Of a DNA stretch of 64,000 nucleotides, positions 9,798 through 19,996 are shown in pieces; the stretch's first letter is position 1; the number at the start of each line of letters is the position of its first letter. The stretch is from the NCBI GenBank assembly GCA_016743235.1, contig VRZD01000007.1, forward strand, positions 1 through 64,000, read 5' to 3'. This DNA comes from Pantanalinema sp. GBBB05 (GTDB lineage: Bacteria > Cyanobacteriota > Cyanobacteriia > Leptolyngbyales > Leptolyngbyaceae). The position numbers were made by a program, and so were the translations under genes. Below the pieces are notes generated by a model. It was given only the letters and a program-made list of their open reading frames with translations. It had not been told where the DNA came from and searched no databases.

Positions 9798-12700
9798 ATG
9801 GCGGTAATTAACGGTACTAACAACGACGAAACCCTGATCGGTGGTGCTGCTGATGACACGATCGATGGTAATGGTGGGAATGATACCGCTCTGATGGGGA
9901 GCGGAGATGATGTGTTCGTCTGGGACCCTGGCGATGGCAGCGATATTGTGGAAGGCGAGAGCGGTCAAGATACACTACGGTTTAATGGTGCTAATGCCAG
10001 TGAAACATTTGAGATGTCTGCCAATGACGATCGCCTGCACTTCTTCCGTAACGTTGGCAATATCGTCATGGATACAGACAGTGTGGAGCAGGTTGATCTA
10101 AATGCGCTGGGTGGCACGGATACGATTACGGTGAATGACTTGGCTGGGACTGATGTCAAGTTGGTCAACATTAATCTGGCAGGAGTGCTCAACTCTCCCA
10201 CTCCTGATGGTGTGGCAGATACTACGATCGTGAATGGTCGCAGTAGCCAGGATACGATCGAGATTTCTGGCTCAGCTGCTGGTGTTGTCGTAGATGGAGG
10301 CGCGGCTAAAATTACCATCACCAATGCTGATGTCGCTCTTGATCAATTAATTATCAATGCGAGTGGTGGTAATGATGTTTTAGATGCTACTAATTTAGCG
10401 GCAAATTCGATTCAACTGACGTTAGATGGAGGGTTTGGTAACGATAAAATTGATGGCAGTCAGGGGATTGATACCTTAATTGGTGGTGAAGGTAACGACA
10501 CGATCGAAGGTGAGCAGGGCAATGACATTGCTTTCCTGGGTCGAGGAGATGATGTATTTGGTTGGGATCCTGGCGATGGTAGTGATGTCGTAGAAGGGGA
10601 TGCGGGTCACGACACCCTTGAGTTTGATGGTTCTGATGGGAATGAATTCATGAGCCTGTCCCCCAATGGCGATCGGCTACGCTTCTTCCGTGACCTTGGC
10701 AACATCGAAATGGATTTGAATAGCATTGAACGAGTTGAGGTTGATGCTAAAGGTGGTGATGATTTTATTACTGCCAATTTAGCGACTGGTGCGGCTCCTG
10801 CAACCGTGGAATTTGTGGTGGATGGGGGAGATGGCAACGACACGATTTTGGGAGGGAATGGTAACGACACCCTTAAAGGAGGGGCTGGAAATGATGTGAT
10901 TGATGGCAACCGGGGAGATGACATTGCTGATCTGGGTAGTGGCGATGATGTCTTCATTTGGGATCCTGGTGATGGCAGCGATATCGTTGAAGGTGGTAGT
11001 GGTAATGATACGCTACAGTTCAATGGTGCTAATGCTAATGAAGTGTTTGATCTATCCGCCAATGGTGAGCAATTGCGGTTCTTCCGGAATGTTGGCAATA
11101 TCGTGATTGACACAGATAACGTTGAGCAAGTGATCCTGAATGCGCTGGGTGGTGCGGATACGATCACGATCAACGAGCTCCAAGATACGGATGTGCAAGC
11201 CGTCAAAATTAATCTGGCTGGCACGATCGATGGCATAACAGGTGATGGTGCAAGTGATACCGTGATTGTGAATGGTCAGAATCAAAGAGATACAATTCAG
11301 ATTTCCAATCTGAACGGTGACATCATAGTTGATGGATTAGCTGTCCAAGTGACGATCGCCCAATCCGAAGGCACTAATGATCAATTAGTGATTAATGGCA
11401 ATGGTGGCAATGACACTCTAGATGCCTCGAACCTGGCAAGTGATTTGACTAAACTGACCTTGGATGGTGGTTTTGGTCATGACAACATTAAAGGTAGCCA
11501 GGGCATCGATACGCTAATCGGGGGTGACGGTAACGACACGATCGATGGCAATGGTGGTAATGATACCGCCTTTATGGGCAGTGGTGATGATCTGTTTATC
11601 TGGGATCCCGGAGATGGCAGTGATGTTGTTGAAGGGGACGCGGGTAAAGACACACTGCGCTTTAATGGCTCCAATGGCAATGAAGTGATGAGTCTTGCTG
11701 CGAATGGGCAACGCCTACAATTCCTGCGCAATATTGGCAACATTGTTATGGATTTGAATAGTGTTGAGCGAATTGAAGTCGATGCCAAAGGTGGTGATGA
11801 CCTGATTACGGCTACGGCTGGAAATCTGGCGGCTGTCGAATTTGTTGTCGATGGTGGTGCAGGTAACGATACCATCCGTGGTGCAGAAGGGAATGACACT
11901 CTGTCTGGGGGGGATGGTAATGACATCATCAATGGTGGAGCGGGTAGTGATAGTCTCTCGGGTGGTGATGGTGACGATGTGATTGATGGGGATCAAGGTA
12001 ACGACATTGCCTTTTTAGGGAATGGCAATGACCTGTTTATCTGGGATCCCGGTGATGGTAGCGATACGATCGAGGGCGGTAGTGGCAACGACACCATGCA
12101 ATTTAATGGTGCGAATGTGAGTGAAGTGTTTGAACTATCGGCTAACGGTGATCGCCTACACTTTTTCCGGAATGTTGGCAACATTACAATGGACACCAAT
12201 AGCGTAGAACAGGTGGACATCAATGCTCTAGGAGGTGCTGATTCGATTACCATTAATGATCTGAAATCTACCGATGTCGATCGGGTAAATGTCAACTTAG
12301 CTGCTGCACTGAACTCCAATGTTGGTGATGGTCAAGTTGATACTGTAACTCTGAATGGTAGTACTGGCAGAGATAATGTGGATATCTCCAGTACAGTGAA
12401 TGGTGTGGTGATAGAAGGACTGGCGGCTAAAGTGACGATCGCCAATGCTGAAGCGGCTGATCAGTTAGTGCTGAATAGTGGTGATGGCAATGACAATTTG
12501 GATGCCTCTCACCTCGCTACGAATACCTTGCAACTGACCCTGAATGGTGGTGCTGGGAGTGATACTTTACAGGGTAGTCAGGGAAATGATCGACTGAATG
12601 GGGATGCGGGTAATGATCTGCTAGTGGGAGGAGCTGGCAATGATACTTTAACCGGAGGAGCAGGGCTGGATTTCTTTGGGTTCAACACGCCGAATCAGGG

Positions 12701-12968
12701 AACAGATGTCATTACCGACTTTGCCGCTAATGATTTCATTCTGATCTCTCGGGTCGGCTTCCAAGGTGGATTAGGTGTTGGGATCCTGTCAGCTAGCCAG
12801 TTCCGGCTTGGCTCTGTGGCAGGGGATGCCAACGATCGCTTTATTTACAATAATCAAACCGGTGACTTGTTCTTTGACGTAGATGGGTCTGGAAGTGCGA
12901 ACCAAATTCATCTGGCAACACTGACTGGAGCACCCACGCTGACCCATGCGGATATTGTGATCATCTAA
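9798..12968 (+). CDS. Large RTX calcium-binding protein with alternating super-repeats
   Basis: 1056 residues. It opens with RTX nonapeptides (ETLIGGAADDTIDGNGGNDT) and then carries five copies of a block starting at the motif WDPGDGSD (codons at 9921, 10563, 10959, 11601, 12042). Blocks 1, 3 and 5 contain NALGGxDxIT(V/I)N(D/E)L and a long beta-rich extension; blocks 2 and 4 contain a shorter VDAKGGDDxIT unit. RTX nonapeptides link the blocks. The C-terminus (DVITDFAANDFILIS...FRLGSVAGDAND...HADIVII) resembles type I secretion ends. No signal peptide. Probably an exported calcium-stabilised surface or biofilm protein; no catalytic motif seen. Start chosen by ribosome site ACGGAGAG. Confidence 0.85.
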   Translation: MAVINGTNNDETLIGGAADDTIDGNGGNDTALMGSGDDVFVWDPGDGSDIVEGESGQDTLRFNGANASETFEMSANDDRLHFFRNVGNIVMDTDSVEQVDLNALGGTDTITVNDLAGTDVKLVNINLAGVLNSPTPDGVADTTIVNGRSSQDTIEISGSAAGVVVDGGAAKITITNADVALDQLIINASGGNDVLDATNLAANSIQLTLDGGFGNDKIDGSQGIDTLIGGEGNDTIEGEQGNDIAFLGRGDDVFGWDPGDGSDVVEGDAGHDTLEFDGSDGNEFMSLSPNGDRLRFFRDLGNIEMDLNSIERVEVDAKGGDDFITANLATGAAPATVEFVVDGGDGNDTILGGNGNDTLKGGAGNDVIDGNRGDDIADLGSGDDVFIWDPGDGSDIVEGGSGNDTLQFNGANANEVFDLSANGEQLRFFRNVGNIVIDTDNVEQVILNALGGADTITINELQDTDVQAVKINLAGTIDGITGDGASDTVIVNGQNQRDTIQISNLNGDIIVDGLAVQVTIAQSEGTNDQLVINGNGGNDTLDASNLASDLTKLTLDGGFGHDNIKGSQGIDTLIGGDGNDTIDGNGGNDTAFMGSGDDLFIWDPGDGSDVVEGDAGKDTLRFNGSNGNEVMSLAANGQRLQFLRNIGNIVMDLNSVERIEVDAKGGDDLITATAGNLAAVEFVVDGGAGNDTIRGAEGNDTLSGGDGNDIINGGAGSDSLSGGDGDDVIDGDQGNDIAFLGNGNDLFIWDPGDGSDTIEGGSGNDTMQFNGANVSEVFELSANGDRLHFFRNVGNITMDTNSVEQVDINALGGADSITINDLKSTDVDRVNVNLAAALNSNVGDGQVDTVTLNGSTGRDNVDISSTVNGVVIEGLAAKVTIANAEAADQLVLNSGDGNDNLDASHLATNTLQLTLNGGAGSDTLQGSQGNDRLNGDAGNDLLVGGAGNDTLTGGAGLDFFGFNTPNQGTDVITDFAANDFILISRVGFQGGLGVGILSASQFRLGSVAGDANDRFIYNNQTGDLFFDVDGSGSANQIHLATLTGAPTLTHADIVII

Positions 12969-13004
12969 CGCGATCGCAGTCATTCACTGTACTGCTTGCC
13001 TCAC

Positions 13005-13040
13005 ACCCTCCTTGCTGTCTCGGTCAGGAGGGTTAATTTT
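13005..13040 (+). terminator. Terminator after large RTX gene
   Basis: ACCCTCCT (13005-13012) pairs with AGGAGGGT (13026-13033) and is followed by TAATTTT. Confidence 0.6.
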
Positions 13041-13148
13041 GCCAATTTCACCCGATCAGATCGCCTAGTGGAAGGAGTTAATGTCTGCATGTTAACTGAT
13101 ATAAAGCCATATGTTTAGTAAGAATAAAAAATCTCACCAACAAGCCGC

Positions 13149-13685
13149 ATGAATATTGATCGCGCATTACCAATGATGCCACTGCAAACAACCCGCTTAA
13201 TGCTGCGACCTTATCAGCAGGATGATGTTGATTGTTTACTACCCATACTTTCTGACCCAACCACGATGGAGTTTTGGTCGCAACCTTTGACCCGTGAGCA
13301 GGTAGTGAAGTGGATTAGTCATAGTTTGCAAAGTTATGATCAATATGGATTTGGTCGTTATGCTGTAACGTTGGAAAACAGTGATGAATTAATTGGCGAT
13401 GTTGGGCTACTGGCTACTACTATTGTTGATGAACCTGTGATTGATTTAGGTTATATTATTCATCATCCTTATTGGGCAAAAGGGTATGCGATCGAAGCGG
13501 CAACTGCCGTGCGGGATTATGCCTTTTCCACCTTGGAATTACCTACATTGCATGTGAACATGCCCTGGAACCATCGTGGCTCTCAACGGGTGGCAGAGCG
13601 ATTAGGAATGACGTTGATCAAACAGTTTGACAATCCTCGTAACCGCTATATTCGCACGTTATTGTATCGGCTCGATCGTACCTAA
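13149..13685 (+). CDS. GNAT family N-acetyltransferase (RimJ/RimL-like)
   Basis: 178 residues with the GNAT layout of the ribosomal-protein/Ala acetyltransferase subgroup: TTRLMLRPYQQDDVDCLLPI at the N-terminus, the acetyl-CoA strand DLGYIIHHPYWAKGYAIEAA (pyrophosphate loop region), and NHRGSQRVAERLGM near the C-terminus. Such enzymes acetylate amino groups of proteins, small amines or antibiotics; the substrate cannot be read from sequence. Start at 13149 is the longest; in-frame ATGs at 13173 and 13176 are alternatives. Its stop codon overlaps that of the convergent helicase gene in the tetramer CTAA (13682-13685). Confidence 0.8.
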   Translation: MNIDRALPMMPLQTTRLMLRPYQQDDVDCLLPILSDPTTMEFWSQPLTREQVVKWISHSLQSYDQYGFGRYAVTLENSDELIGDVGLLATTIVDEPVIDLGYIIHHPYWAKGYAIEAATAVRDYAFSTLELPTLHVNMPWNHRGSQRVAERLGMTLIKQFDNPRNRYIRTLLYRLDRT

Positions 13686-15331
13686 TGCTTAACTCGTCGT
13701 AGTAAGCCGTATAACCGTGCCAAATTAACCCCCAAGGTTTTATAACCCACTTGATCAAATAACACTACCACTTTATCGGCTTCATGCCGCATCACAACTC
13801 CTTCTCCCCAGCTTTTGTGTTTCACCCGAGTATTCACTGGAAACGGATGATTGTCTTCCGGTGGTGGTTCTGCGGTCACTCCGGCTTTGCAGTTATCACA
13901 GTTATCGCAGGGGACCTCTAGGGCTTCTCCAAAGTAATTGAGGAGATATTTCCGCCGACAATCCCGAACTTCGGCATACCCACGCATCATTTCCAAGCGC
14001 GATCGCTCCCATTGTTGGCGGCGTTCCTGAGCTTGCACGGCAGCTTCTGCGGCCTCCCCCATATTTTTAGTTAAGGGACTAATGGTGACTTCTCCGGTTG
14101 GCAAGGTGTCTACAGCCCCAATTTCGGCTAAGCGGCTGAGAGCCGTTCTCAGTTTAGTTTGTGATAAATCAACTTGCTCTTTGAGGGCTTGAGGCGCAAT
14201 GGGTTCAGTCTGCTGTTGTAACACTTCAGCGACCTCTTCTACCTGCTCTGATTCTAGTTGTCCGCTACTGGCAAAAAATCGGCGCAGATTTAAATCATCC
14301 GAATGGTAAAACAGAATTGCTTTGGCAGGATCTCCATCCCGTCCCGATCGCCCAATTTCTTGATAGTAGGAATCGATCGAGTCGCTAATATCAGCATGAA
14401 ACACAAACCGCACGTTGGGTTTATCCACCCCCATACCGAAGGCAGTGGTTGCCACTAACACCTCAATTTCATCCTGCATAAAGGCGGCTTCAATCTGTTG
14501 TCGCTCAGTGGCTTTTATCCCGGCGTGATAAAAGCGGGCAGTAATTCCTCGCTCCTGTAATTGTTCAGCAATTTCTTCAGTCCGCTTCCGGGTCGCCGCA
14601 TAGACAATTCCTGGTTTCTCCGCCTGCACAACGCGATCGCATAAGATCTGTTGTTTCTCGGCTTCATCCCCAACCCGTTCTACAGCTAACCAGATGTTTG
14701 GACGATCGAAGCCTTCCACAATCACAGCAGCATTTTGCATGCCTAGGCGCTCTACAATTTCTTCCCGCACCGGAGGGGCTGCTGTTGCCGTTAACGCTAA
14801 GACTCTGGGATGGTCTAAGGCTTCCACGATCGCTCCTAGCCGTAAATAGTCTGGGCGAAAGTCATGTCCCCAGGCACTAATACAGTGGGCTTCATCGACA
14901 ACAAATAAAGCCGGTTTTGCTGCTTGTAAGGTTTCCAGGGTTTCCGGATTGTTAAATTGTTCTGGAGCTAAAAACAGGAATTCTAGCTCGCCCTCCTGCA
15001 AAGTTTCAAAGGCTTCCTGGCGATCGGCGTCACAGATCGCAGAATTCACTACAGCTGCCTGACCTAGCTCTTGAGCCGTGATGGCTTGAGCTTGATCCCG
15101 TTGTAAGGCAAGTAATGGCGAGACGACGACCGTTGCTCCTGGCATTAACAACGTCGCCAATTGATAAATGGCAGACTTGCCGGAACCGGTCGGCATCACA
15201 ACTAGGACATCATGCCCATCTAGTACCGCTTGAATCGCTTGTTCTTGCCCAGGATGCAAGCGATCGTACCCAAAGCGTTCCTGTGCCAGTTGATGTAACG
15301 ATCGCTGGCGAGATTTTGATTGCTTGCCCAT
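13682..15331 (-). CDS. RecQ-family ATP-dependent DNA helicase
   Basis: 549 residues. Superfamily 2 motifs are visible: motif I MPTGSGKS (residues 46-53), motif Ia SPLLALQRDQ, motif II DEAH (146-149), motif III ALTATAAP, then TTAFGMGVDKPNVRFVFH and QEIGRSGRDG (motif VI). The RecQ zinc-binding region is present (CRRKYLLNYFG, CDNCDNC), followed by a winged-helix-like part moved or shortened. Instead of an HRDC domain the last 55 residues (TRVKHKSWGEGVVMRHEADK and following) look like the small Tudor-like beta domain at the C-terminus of PcrA/UvrD helicases. Expected to unwind 3'-tailed DNA in recombination and fork repair. It lies tail-to-tail with the GNAT gene, sharing stop-codon bases. Confidence 0.85.
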   Translation of the reverse strand: MGKQSKSRQRSLHQLAQERFGYDRLHPGQEQAIQAVLDGHDVLVVMPTGSGKSAIYQLATLLMPGATVVVSPLLALQRDQAQAITAQELGQAAVVNSAICDADRQEAFETLQEGELEFLFLAPEQFNNPETLETLQAAKPALFVVDEAHCISAWGHDFRPDYLRLGAIVEALDHPRVLALTATAAPPVREEIVERLGMQNAAVIVEGFDRPNIWLAVERVGDEAEKQQILCDRVVQAEKPGIVYAATRKRTEEIAEQLQERGITARFYHAGIKATERQQIEAAFMQDEIEVLVATTAFGMGVDKPNVRFVFHADISDSIDSYYQEIGRSGRDGDPAKAILFYHSDDLNLRRFFASSGQLESEQVEEVAEVLQQQTEPIAPQALKEQVDLSQTKLRTALSRLAEIGAVDTLPTGEVTISPLTKNMGEAAEAAVQAQERRQQWERSRLEMMRGYAEVRDCRRKYLLNYFGEALEVPCDNCDNCKAGVTAEPPPEDNHPFPVNTRVKHKSWGEGVVMRHEADKVVVLFDQVGYKTLGVNLARLYGLLRRVKH

Positions 15332-15496
15332 CGGACTTCCTTGCCGCTAATGCTCTCACGATAATGAAGCGGCAGCTAAACAAAATCCGCAGAACGGGAG
15401 ATCAGTCGATGGCCGTTGGTTATATTTCTGGTCTGATCGTGGTGATGCGGCAATTTGAATTGAGCTTTTTACTGAACCTGCTGTCTTGTGGAGCAA

Positions 15497-16222
15497 CTAT
15501 TTGATTCCCTGCTTTTCTGCATAGACAGGAGTTGGTGCTGGGGCAGAGAGAGGCTGAGCTTTGGATTTGACTAGTCGATACAGAAACGCGGCGATCAGGC
15601 TCACCACGACCATTTCCCCACCATCCTCTAAAATCGTGAATGTTCGTTGCAGCCAGAGCGGCGAGGCGATCGCGCTGACTGCCATGTGTGCCATATCCAC
15701 AACGGCACCAAACACCGCCAGCAATAGTAACAATACAAATAAGTGGATAGAAGTCCGGCGGTTGGCTTGATGTCGCTCAGTTCGGTAAGACCATACCAGT
15801 GACAGGAGGAAAATGATGCCAACACTAGCGAATATGAGGATTTCTCCAAGATCCTGTCCGCGCAGGCTCCCGATCATCGGGAGTTGCCACGTTCTGTCTA
15901 ACACACCTCCCCATCGTTCATGGAGTTCTAAAGCGTCATCGAGCAGAATATACAGAAAAATACCTGTCCAGGTGAGAAAAATCTGCGATCGTTGGCGAAT
16001 AGCTAAAAGCCCTAGACCGAGGACAATCAGCAATAACTTGGCATATTGAAATTGTTCGGCGTACCCACCATCTTGAGTAATCAGAAATTGGGGTTGATTC
16101 GGAACTAGGTTGGTGATTCTAGCGGCGATGTGTAGCAGGATAAATCCTAGATCAAGGGCTAGAAGTGGTACAAGAAAACTGATCGATACTTTACTAATCA
16201 GTTGATGAATTGGCTGATGCAT
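15497..16222 (-). CDS. Conserved multi-pass membrane protein of unknown function
   Basis: 241 residues with about six transmembrane helices (near residues 12-33, 59-77, 84-95, 126-145, 158-180, 200-215). Polar residues recur in or next to the helices: LDDALELHERWGG, DLGEIL, VDMAHM, EDGGEMVV. Such acidic/His positions may form a metal or proton site, but I recognise no named family. It sits between recQ and carB, both separately transcribed, so context gives no role. ATG start at 16222. Confidence 0.6.
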   Translation of the reverse strand: MHQPIHQLISKVSISFLVPLLALDLGFILLHIAARITNLVPNQPQFLITQDGGYAEQFQYAKLLLIVLGLGLLAIRQRSQIFLTWTGIFLYILLDDALELHERWGGVLDRTWQLPMIGSLRGQDLGEILIFASVGIIFLLSLVWSYRTERHQANRRTSIHLFVLLLLLAVFGAVVDMAHMAVSAIASPLWLQRTFTILEDGGEMVVVSLIAAFLYRLVKSKAQPLSAPAPTPVYAEKQGIK

Positions 16223-16692
16223 TTCTTGACCCTAATAATATTTACGGATAGCAAAGCTAAGCCACCCATGGCTTGATGGCTGATAGATACCCCTAAGTTC
16301 AATCAAAGGTGAAAAATCTCAGGTCCAAAGATGTTTGGTATGACCTACGTACGTAACTACCAGAAATTTTCTTTCGCGCTGAGATCTGTCTTTATCTGGT
16401 TTTAATGTTTACTTTACATAGAACAATCTGACTTTAGGTAGATTTAACCTTGACTTAACCGAATCTTTTTAAACGCCGAGGCAGTTTAACAGCTGCACCG
16501 GTCTACGACGCTTCAATCAGTCAGTCTAATCGCTAGACTAAGGTTGCCTCTGTAAAGAAGTTCATCTGTTCTCCTGCGAGTCGTCTCTGTTACCAAACCC
16601 GGAGATTAGATAAAAGGCTACCAACTGAGCCAAGGCTTTCCTTTACAATAGGTTGGACTTTTTTAGCCCTTGACCTTCTGACAGCTACCACC
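16223..16692. promoter_or_regulatory. Divergent intergenic region before carB, 470 bp
   Basis: No gene found. The region should hold promoters for carB and for the divergent membrane-protein gene. A tRNA D-arm look-alike on the minus strand (near 16611-16632) does not extend to a full tRNA. No pyrimidine-responsive attenuator could be recognised by eye. Confidence 0.35.
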
Positions 16693-19600
16693 ATGCCGCG
16701 TCGCACAGACCTCCACAAAATTTTGTTAATTGGCTCTGGTCCCATTGTGATTGGCCAAGCCTGCGAGTTTGACTATTCAGGCACCCAGGCGTGTAAAGCG
16801 CTACGGGATGAGGGGTACGAAGTGATTCTGGTCAACTCGAATCCTGCTACGATCATGACTGATCCGGAAACCGCCGATCGCACGTATATCGAGCCACTAA
16901 CGCCGGACATTGTTGAGAAGATTATTGAAAAAGAACGTCCTGATGCGTTGCTGCCAACGATGGGAGGACAAACTGCCCTCAACTTGGCGGTGGCGCTAGC
17001 CAAAAATGGCACTTTGGACAAATACAATGTGGAACTGATTGGGGCAAAACTGCCCGCGATCGAGATGGCCGAGGATCGCAAGCTGTTTAAAGAAGCGATG
17101 GAACGGATTGGAGTGCCCGTTTGTCCATCTGGCTTGGCGCATACATTAGAGGAAGCCCGGACGATTGGGCATCAGATCGGCAGCTATCCCTTGATTATTC
17201 GTCCTGCCTTTACCATGGGTGGCACCGGGGGTGGGATTGCCTACAACCAGGAGGAATTTGAGGAGATTTCGCAGTCGGGTTTGGATGCCAGTCCGGTTTC
17301 CCAGATTTTGATTGAGAAGTCGCTGTTGGGCTGGAAGGAATATGAATTGGAGGTGATGCGGGATCTAGCGGATAACGTCGTGATTATCTGCTCGATCGAA
17401 AACCTCGATCCGATGGGCATCCACACGGGCGACTCAATTACTGTGGCTCCGGCTCAAACCTTGACTGATAAGGAATATCAACGGCTCCGCGACTATTCCA
17501 TCGCTATCATCCGCGAGATTGGGGTGGAAACGGGTGGCTCCAATATTCAGTTCTCGGTCAATCCCGATACGGGGGAAGTGATCGTGATTGAAATGAATCC
17601 TCGCGTTTCCCGTAGTTCAGCTCTAGCTTCCAAAGCGACTGGCTTCCCGATCGCGAAGATGGCAGCAAAACTAGCGGTTGGCTACAGCCTGGATGAAATT
17701 CCCAACGACATTACCAAAAAGACTCCAGCTAGCTTTGAACCGACGATCGACTACGTGGTTACTAAGATTCCTCGGTTTGCCTTTGAGAAATTCCCTGGTG
17801 CCCAGCCGGTGCTAACCACTCAGATGAAATCGGTCGGGGAAGCGATGGCGATCGGGCGGACTTTCCAAGAGTCCTTCCAGAAAGCCCTGCGATCGCTAGA
17901 AACGGGACGGGCAGGTTGGGGCTGTGACAAGTCGGAAAAACTGCCGAGCCTGGAACAAATTCGCGCCGGACTCCGGACTCCCAATCCCGATCGCATTTTC
18001 ACAGTGCGTCATGCCATGCAGATGGGTATGTCCGTTGAAGAGATCTACGAACTAACCGCGATCGATCCCTGGTTTCTCGATAAGTTGCAAGAACTGCTGG
18101 AAACTGAGAAGTTCCTGAAGCGGACGCCGCTGACTAGTCTGACCAAAGACCAGCTGTATGGGATTAAGCGGCAGGGCTTCAGCGATCGACAGATTGCCTT
18201 TGCCACTAAAACCCCGGAAGACGAGGTCCGAAGTTACCGCAAATCTTTAGGGGTGATTCCGGTATATAAGACGGTAGACACCTGTGCGGCTGAGTTTGAG
18301 GCGTTAACGCCTTATTATTACTCCACGTATGAGGAGGAAACCGAAGTTCTACCTTCGACCAAGCGTAAGGTGATGATCTTGGGGGGTGGTCCCAACCGGA
18401 TCGGGCAGGGGATTGAGTTTGACTATTGCTGTTGTCATGCGTCCTTCTCTCTGCGTGAAGATGACTTTGAGACGATCATGGTGAACTCTAACCCTGAAAC
18501 CGTCTCCACCGACTACGACACCAGCGATCGCCTCTACTTCGAGCCATTAACGAAAGAAGATGTCCTGAACATTATTGAGGCGGAAAATCCGGAGGGGGTG
18601 ATTATTCAGTTCGGGGGTCAAACGCCGCTGAAGCTGGCTGTACCGTTACAGAAGTATCTGGAAGGTAATGCCGAAAGTCACGTCAATACGAAGATTTGGG
18701 GCACATCACCCGATTCGATCGATACCGCTGAAGACCGGGAACGGTTCGAGAAGGTGCTGCGGCAGCTCAATATTCGCCAACCGTCTAATGGGATTGCCCG
18801 GAGTACTCGTGAGGCGCTGGAAATTGCTCGTCGCATTGGTTATCCAGTGGTGGTGCGTCCCAGCTACGTACTCGGTGGTCGGGCAATGGAAATCGTTTAC
18901 TCTGACACTGAGTTAGAACACTACATGACCTATGCCGTCCAGGTGGAACCCGATCACCCGATTCTGGTCGATCAATATCTGGAAAACGCGATCGAAGTGG
19001 ATGTCGATGCGATCGCGGATGCTACGGGTCATGTGGTCATCGGTGGCATTATGGAACACATTGAGCAAGCGGGGATTCACTCCGGTGACTCGGCCTGTTC
19101 TTTACCCAGCGTGTCTCTCAATGCGGCTGTCCTGGAGCAAATTCGCCACTGGACGATCGATCTGGCGAAAGCCTTAAAGGTAGTAGGACTGATGAACATT
19201 CAGTTTGCCGTTCAGGGTAATCAGGTGTTCATTCTGGAAGCGAACCCGCGGGCTTCCCGGACGGTTCCCTTTGTGTCGAAGGCGATCGGCATTCCTTTAG
19301 CCAAAATGGCAGCGCGGATTATGTCTGGTCAAACCCTCAAGCAACTGAACTACACCCAGGAAGTGATTCCTCAGCATATTGCGGTCAAAGAAGCTGTTTT
19401 ACCGTTTGAGAAATTCGCTGGCACTGACCCTATCCTCGGGCCAGAAATGCGCTCAACTGGGGAGGTGATGGGGATTGATGATAACTTTGGGACGGCTTAC
19501 GCTAAGGCAGAACTGGCGGCTAGTCAACGGCTCCCACTAAAAGGGACTGTGTTTGTTTCCATGAGCGATCGGGATAAAGCGATGGTTGTCCCGATCGTGC

Positions 19601-19938
19601 AGGATTTCATCGATCTGGGCTTCAAAATTATTGCGACCGTGGGCACTCGCAAAACTTTAATGGAGCATGGTTTAGATGTGGATCTAATCCTGAAGCTGCA
19701 TGAGGGTCGTCCCCATGTGTTGGATTCGATTAAGAACGAACAAATTCACTTAATCATCAATACTCCCTCTGGGGAAGAAGCCCGTGCCGATGGTCGCCTG
19801 ATCCGCCGCACTGCCTTAATGTATAAAATCCCGATCGTCACGACGATCGCTGGAGCGAAAGCAACGGCGGCGGCAATTCAGACTCTGCAAGCCCAAGCCC
19901 TAACGGTCAAGTCGTTGCAAGAGTATCTCAAGCTGTAA
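16693..19938 (+). CDS. carB: Carbamoyl-phosphate synthase large subunit
   Basis: 1081 residues, the normal length of CarB. The two homologous ATP-grasp halves are obvious: [20 protein letters not shown] at the start of the first and [20 protein letters not shown] at the start of the second. Each has a biotin-carboxylase-like ATP-binding core, and the C-terminus carries the MGS-like regulatory domain ([20 protein letters not shown]). It joins bicarbonate, glutamine-derived ammonia (delivered by CarA, not in this window) and two ATP to make carbamoyl phosphate for arginine and pyrimidine synthesis. Stands as a single gene, followed by a hairpin shared with the convergent YbjN gene. Confidence 0.97.
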   Translation: MPRRTDLHKILLIGSGPIVIGQACEFDYSGTQACKALRDEGYEVILVNSNPATIMTDPETADRTYIEPLTPDIVEKIIEKERPDALLPTMGGQTALNLAVALAKNGTLDKYNVELIGAKLPAIEMAEDRKLFKEAMERIGVPVCPSGLAHTLEEARTIGHQIGSYPLIIRPAFTMGGTGGGIAYNQEEFEEISQSGLDASPVSQILIEKSLLGWKEYELEVMRDLADNVVIICSIENLDPMGIHTGDSITVAPAQTLTDKEYQRLRDYSIAIIREIGVETGGSNIQFSVNPDTGEVIVIEMNPRVSRSSALASKATGFPIAKMAAKLAVGYSLDEIPNDITKKTPASFEPTIDYVVTKIPRFAFEKFPGAQPVLTTQMKSVGEAMAIGRTFQESFQKALRSLETGRAGWGCDKSEKLPSLEQIRAGLRTPNPDRIFTVRHAMQMGMSVEEIYELTAIDPWFLDKLQELLETEKFLKRTPLTSLTKDQLYGIKRQGFSDRQIAFATKTPEDEVRSYRKSLGVIPVYKTVDTCAAEFEALTPYYYSTYEEETEVLPSTKRKVMILGGGPNRIGQGIEFDYCCCHASFSLREDDFETIMVNSNPETVSTDYDTSDRLYFEPLTKEDVLNIIEAENPEGVIIQFGGQTPLKLAVPLQKYLEGNAESHVNTKIWGTSPDSIDTAEDRERFEKVLRQLNIRQPSNGIARSTREALEIARRIGYPVVVRPSYVLGGRAMEIVYSDTELEHYMTYAVQVEPDHPILVDQYLENAIEVDVDAIADATGHVVIGGIMEHIEQAGIHSGDSACSLPSVSLNAAVLEQIRHWTIDLAKALKVVGLMNIQFAVQGNQVFILEANPRASRTVPFVSKAIGIPLAKMAARIMSGQTLKQLNYTQEVIPQHIAVKEAVLPFEKFAGTDPILGPEMRSTGEVMGIDDNFGTAYAKAELAASQRLPLKGTVFVSMSDRDKAMVVPIVQDFIDLGFKIIATVGTRKTLMEHGLDVDLILKLHEGRPHVLDSIKNEQIHLIINTPSGEEARADGRLIRRTALMYKIPIVTTIAGAKATAAAIQTLQAQALTVKSLQEYLKL

Positions 19939-19958
19939 GTGCGTTAATTCAACTTTAG

Positions 19959-19991
19959 TAGAGGCTAGTGATCTAAAATTTCTAGCCTCTA
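19959..19991. terminator. Bidirectional terminator between carB and YbjN gene
   Basis: Perfect 10-bp inverted repeat TAGAGGCTAG (19959-19968) and CTAGCCTCTA (19982-19991) between two converging genes. Confidence 0.6.
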
Positions 19992-19996
19992 TTGGT

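Noticed and set aside
9549..9968. Open frame of 139 codons on the minus strand before the large RTX gene
   Set aside because: It overlaps the RTX start, has no ribosome site, and much of its sequence is the antisense of RTX repeats.
16570..16650. tRNA-like D-arm on the minus strand (TTGGCTCAGTTGGTAGCC) upstream of carB
   Set aside because: No matching anticodon stem, T-arm or acceptor stem could be built around it, so I do not call a tRNA or tRNA remnant.
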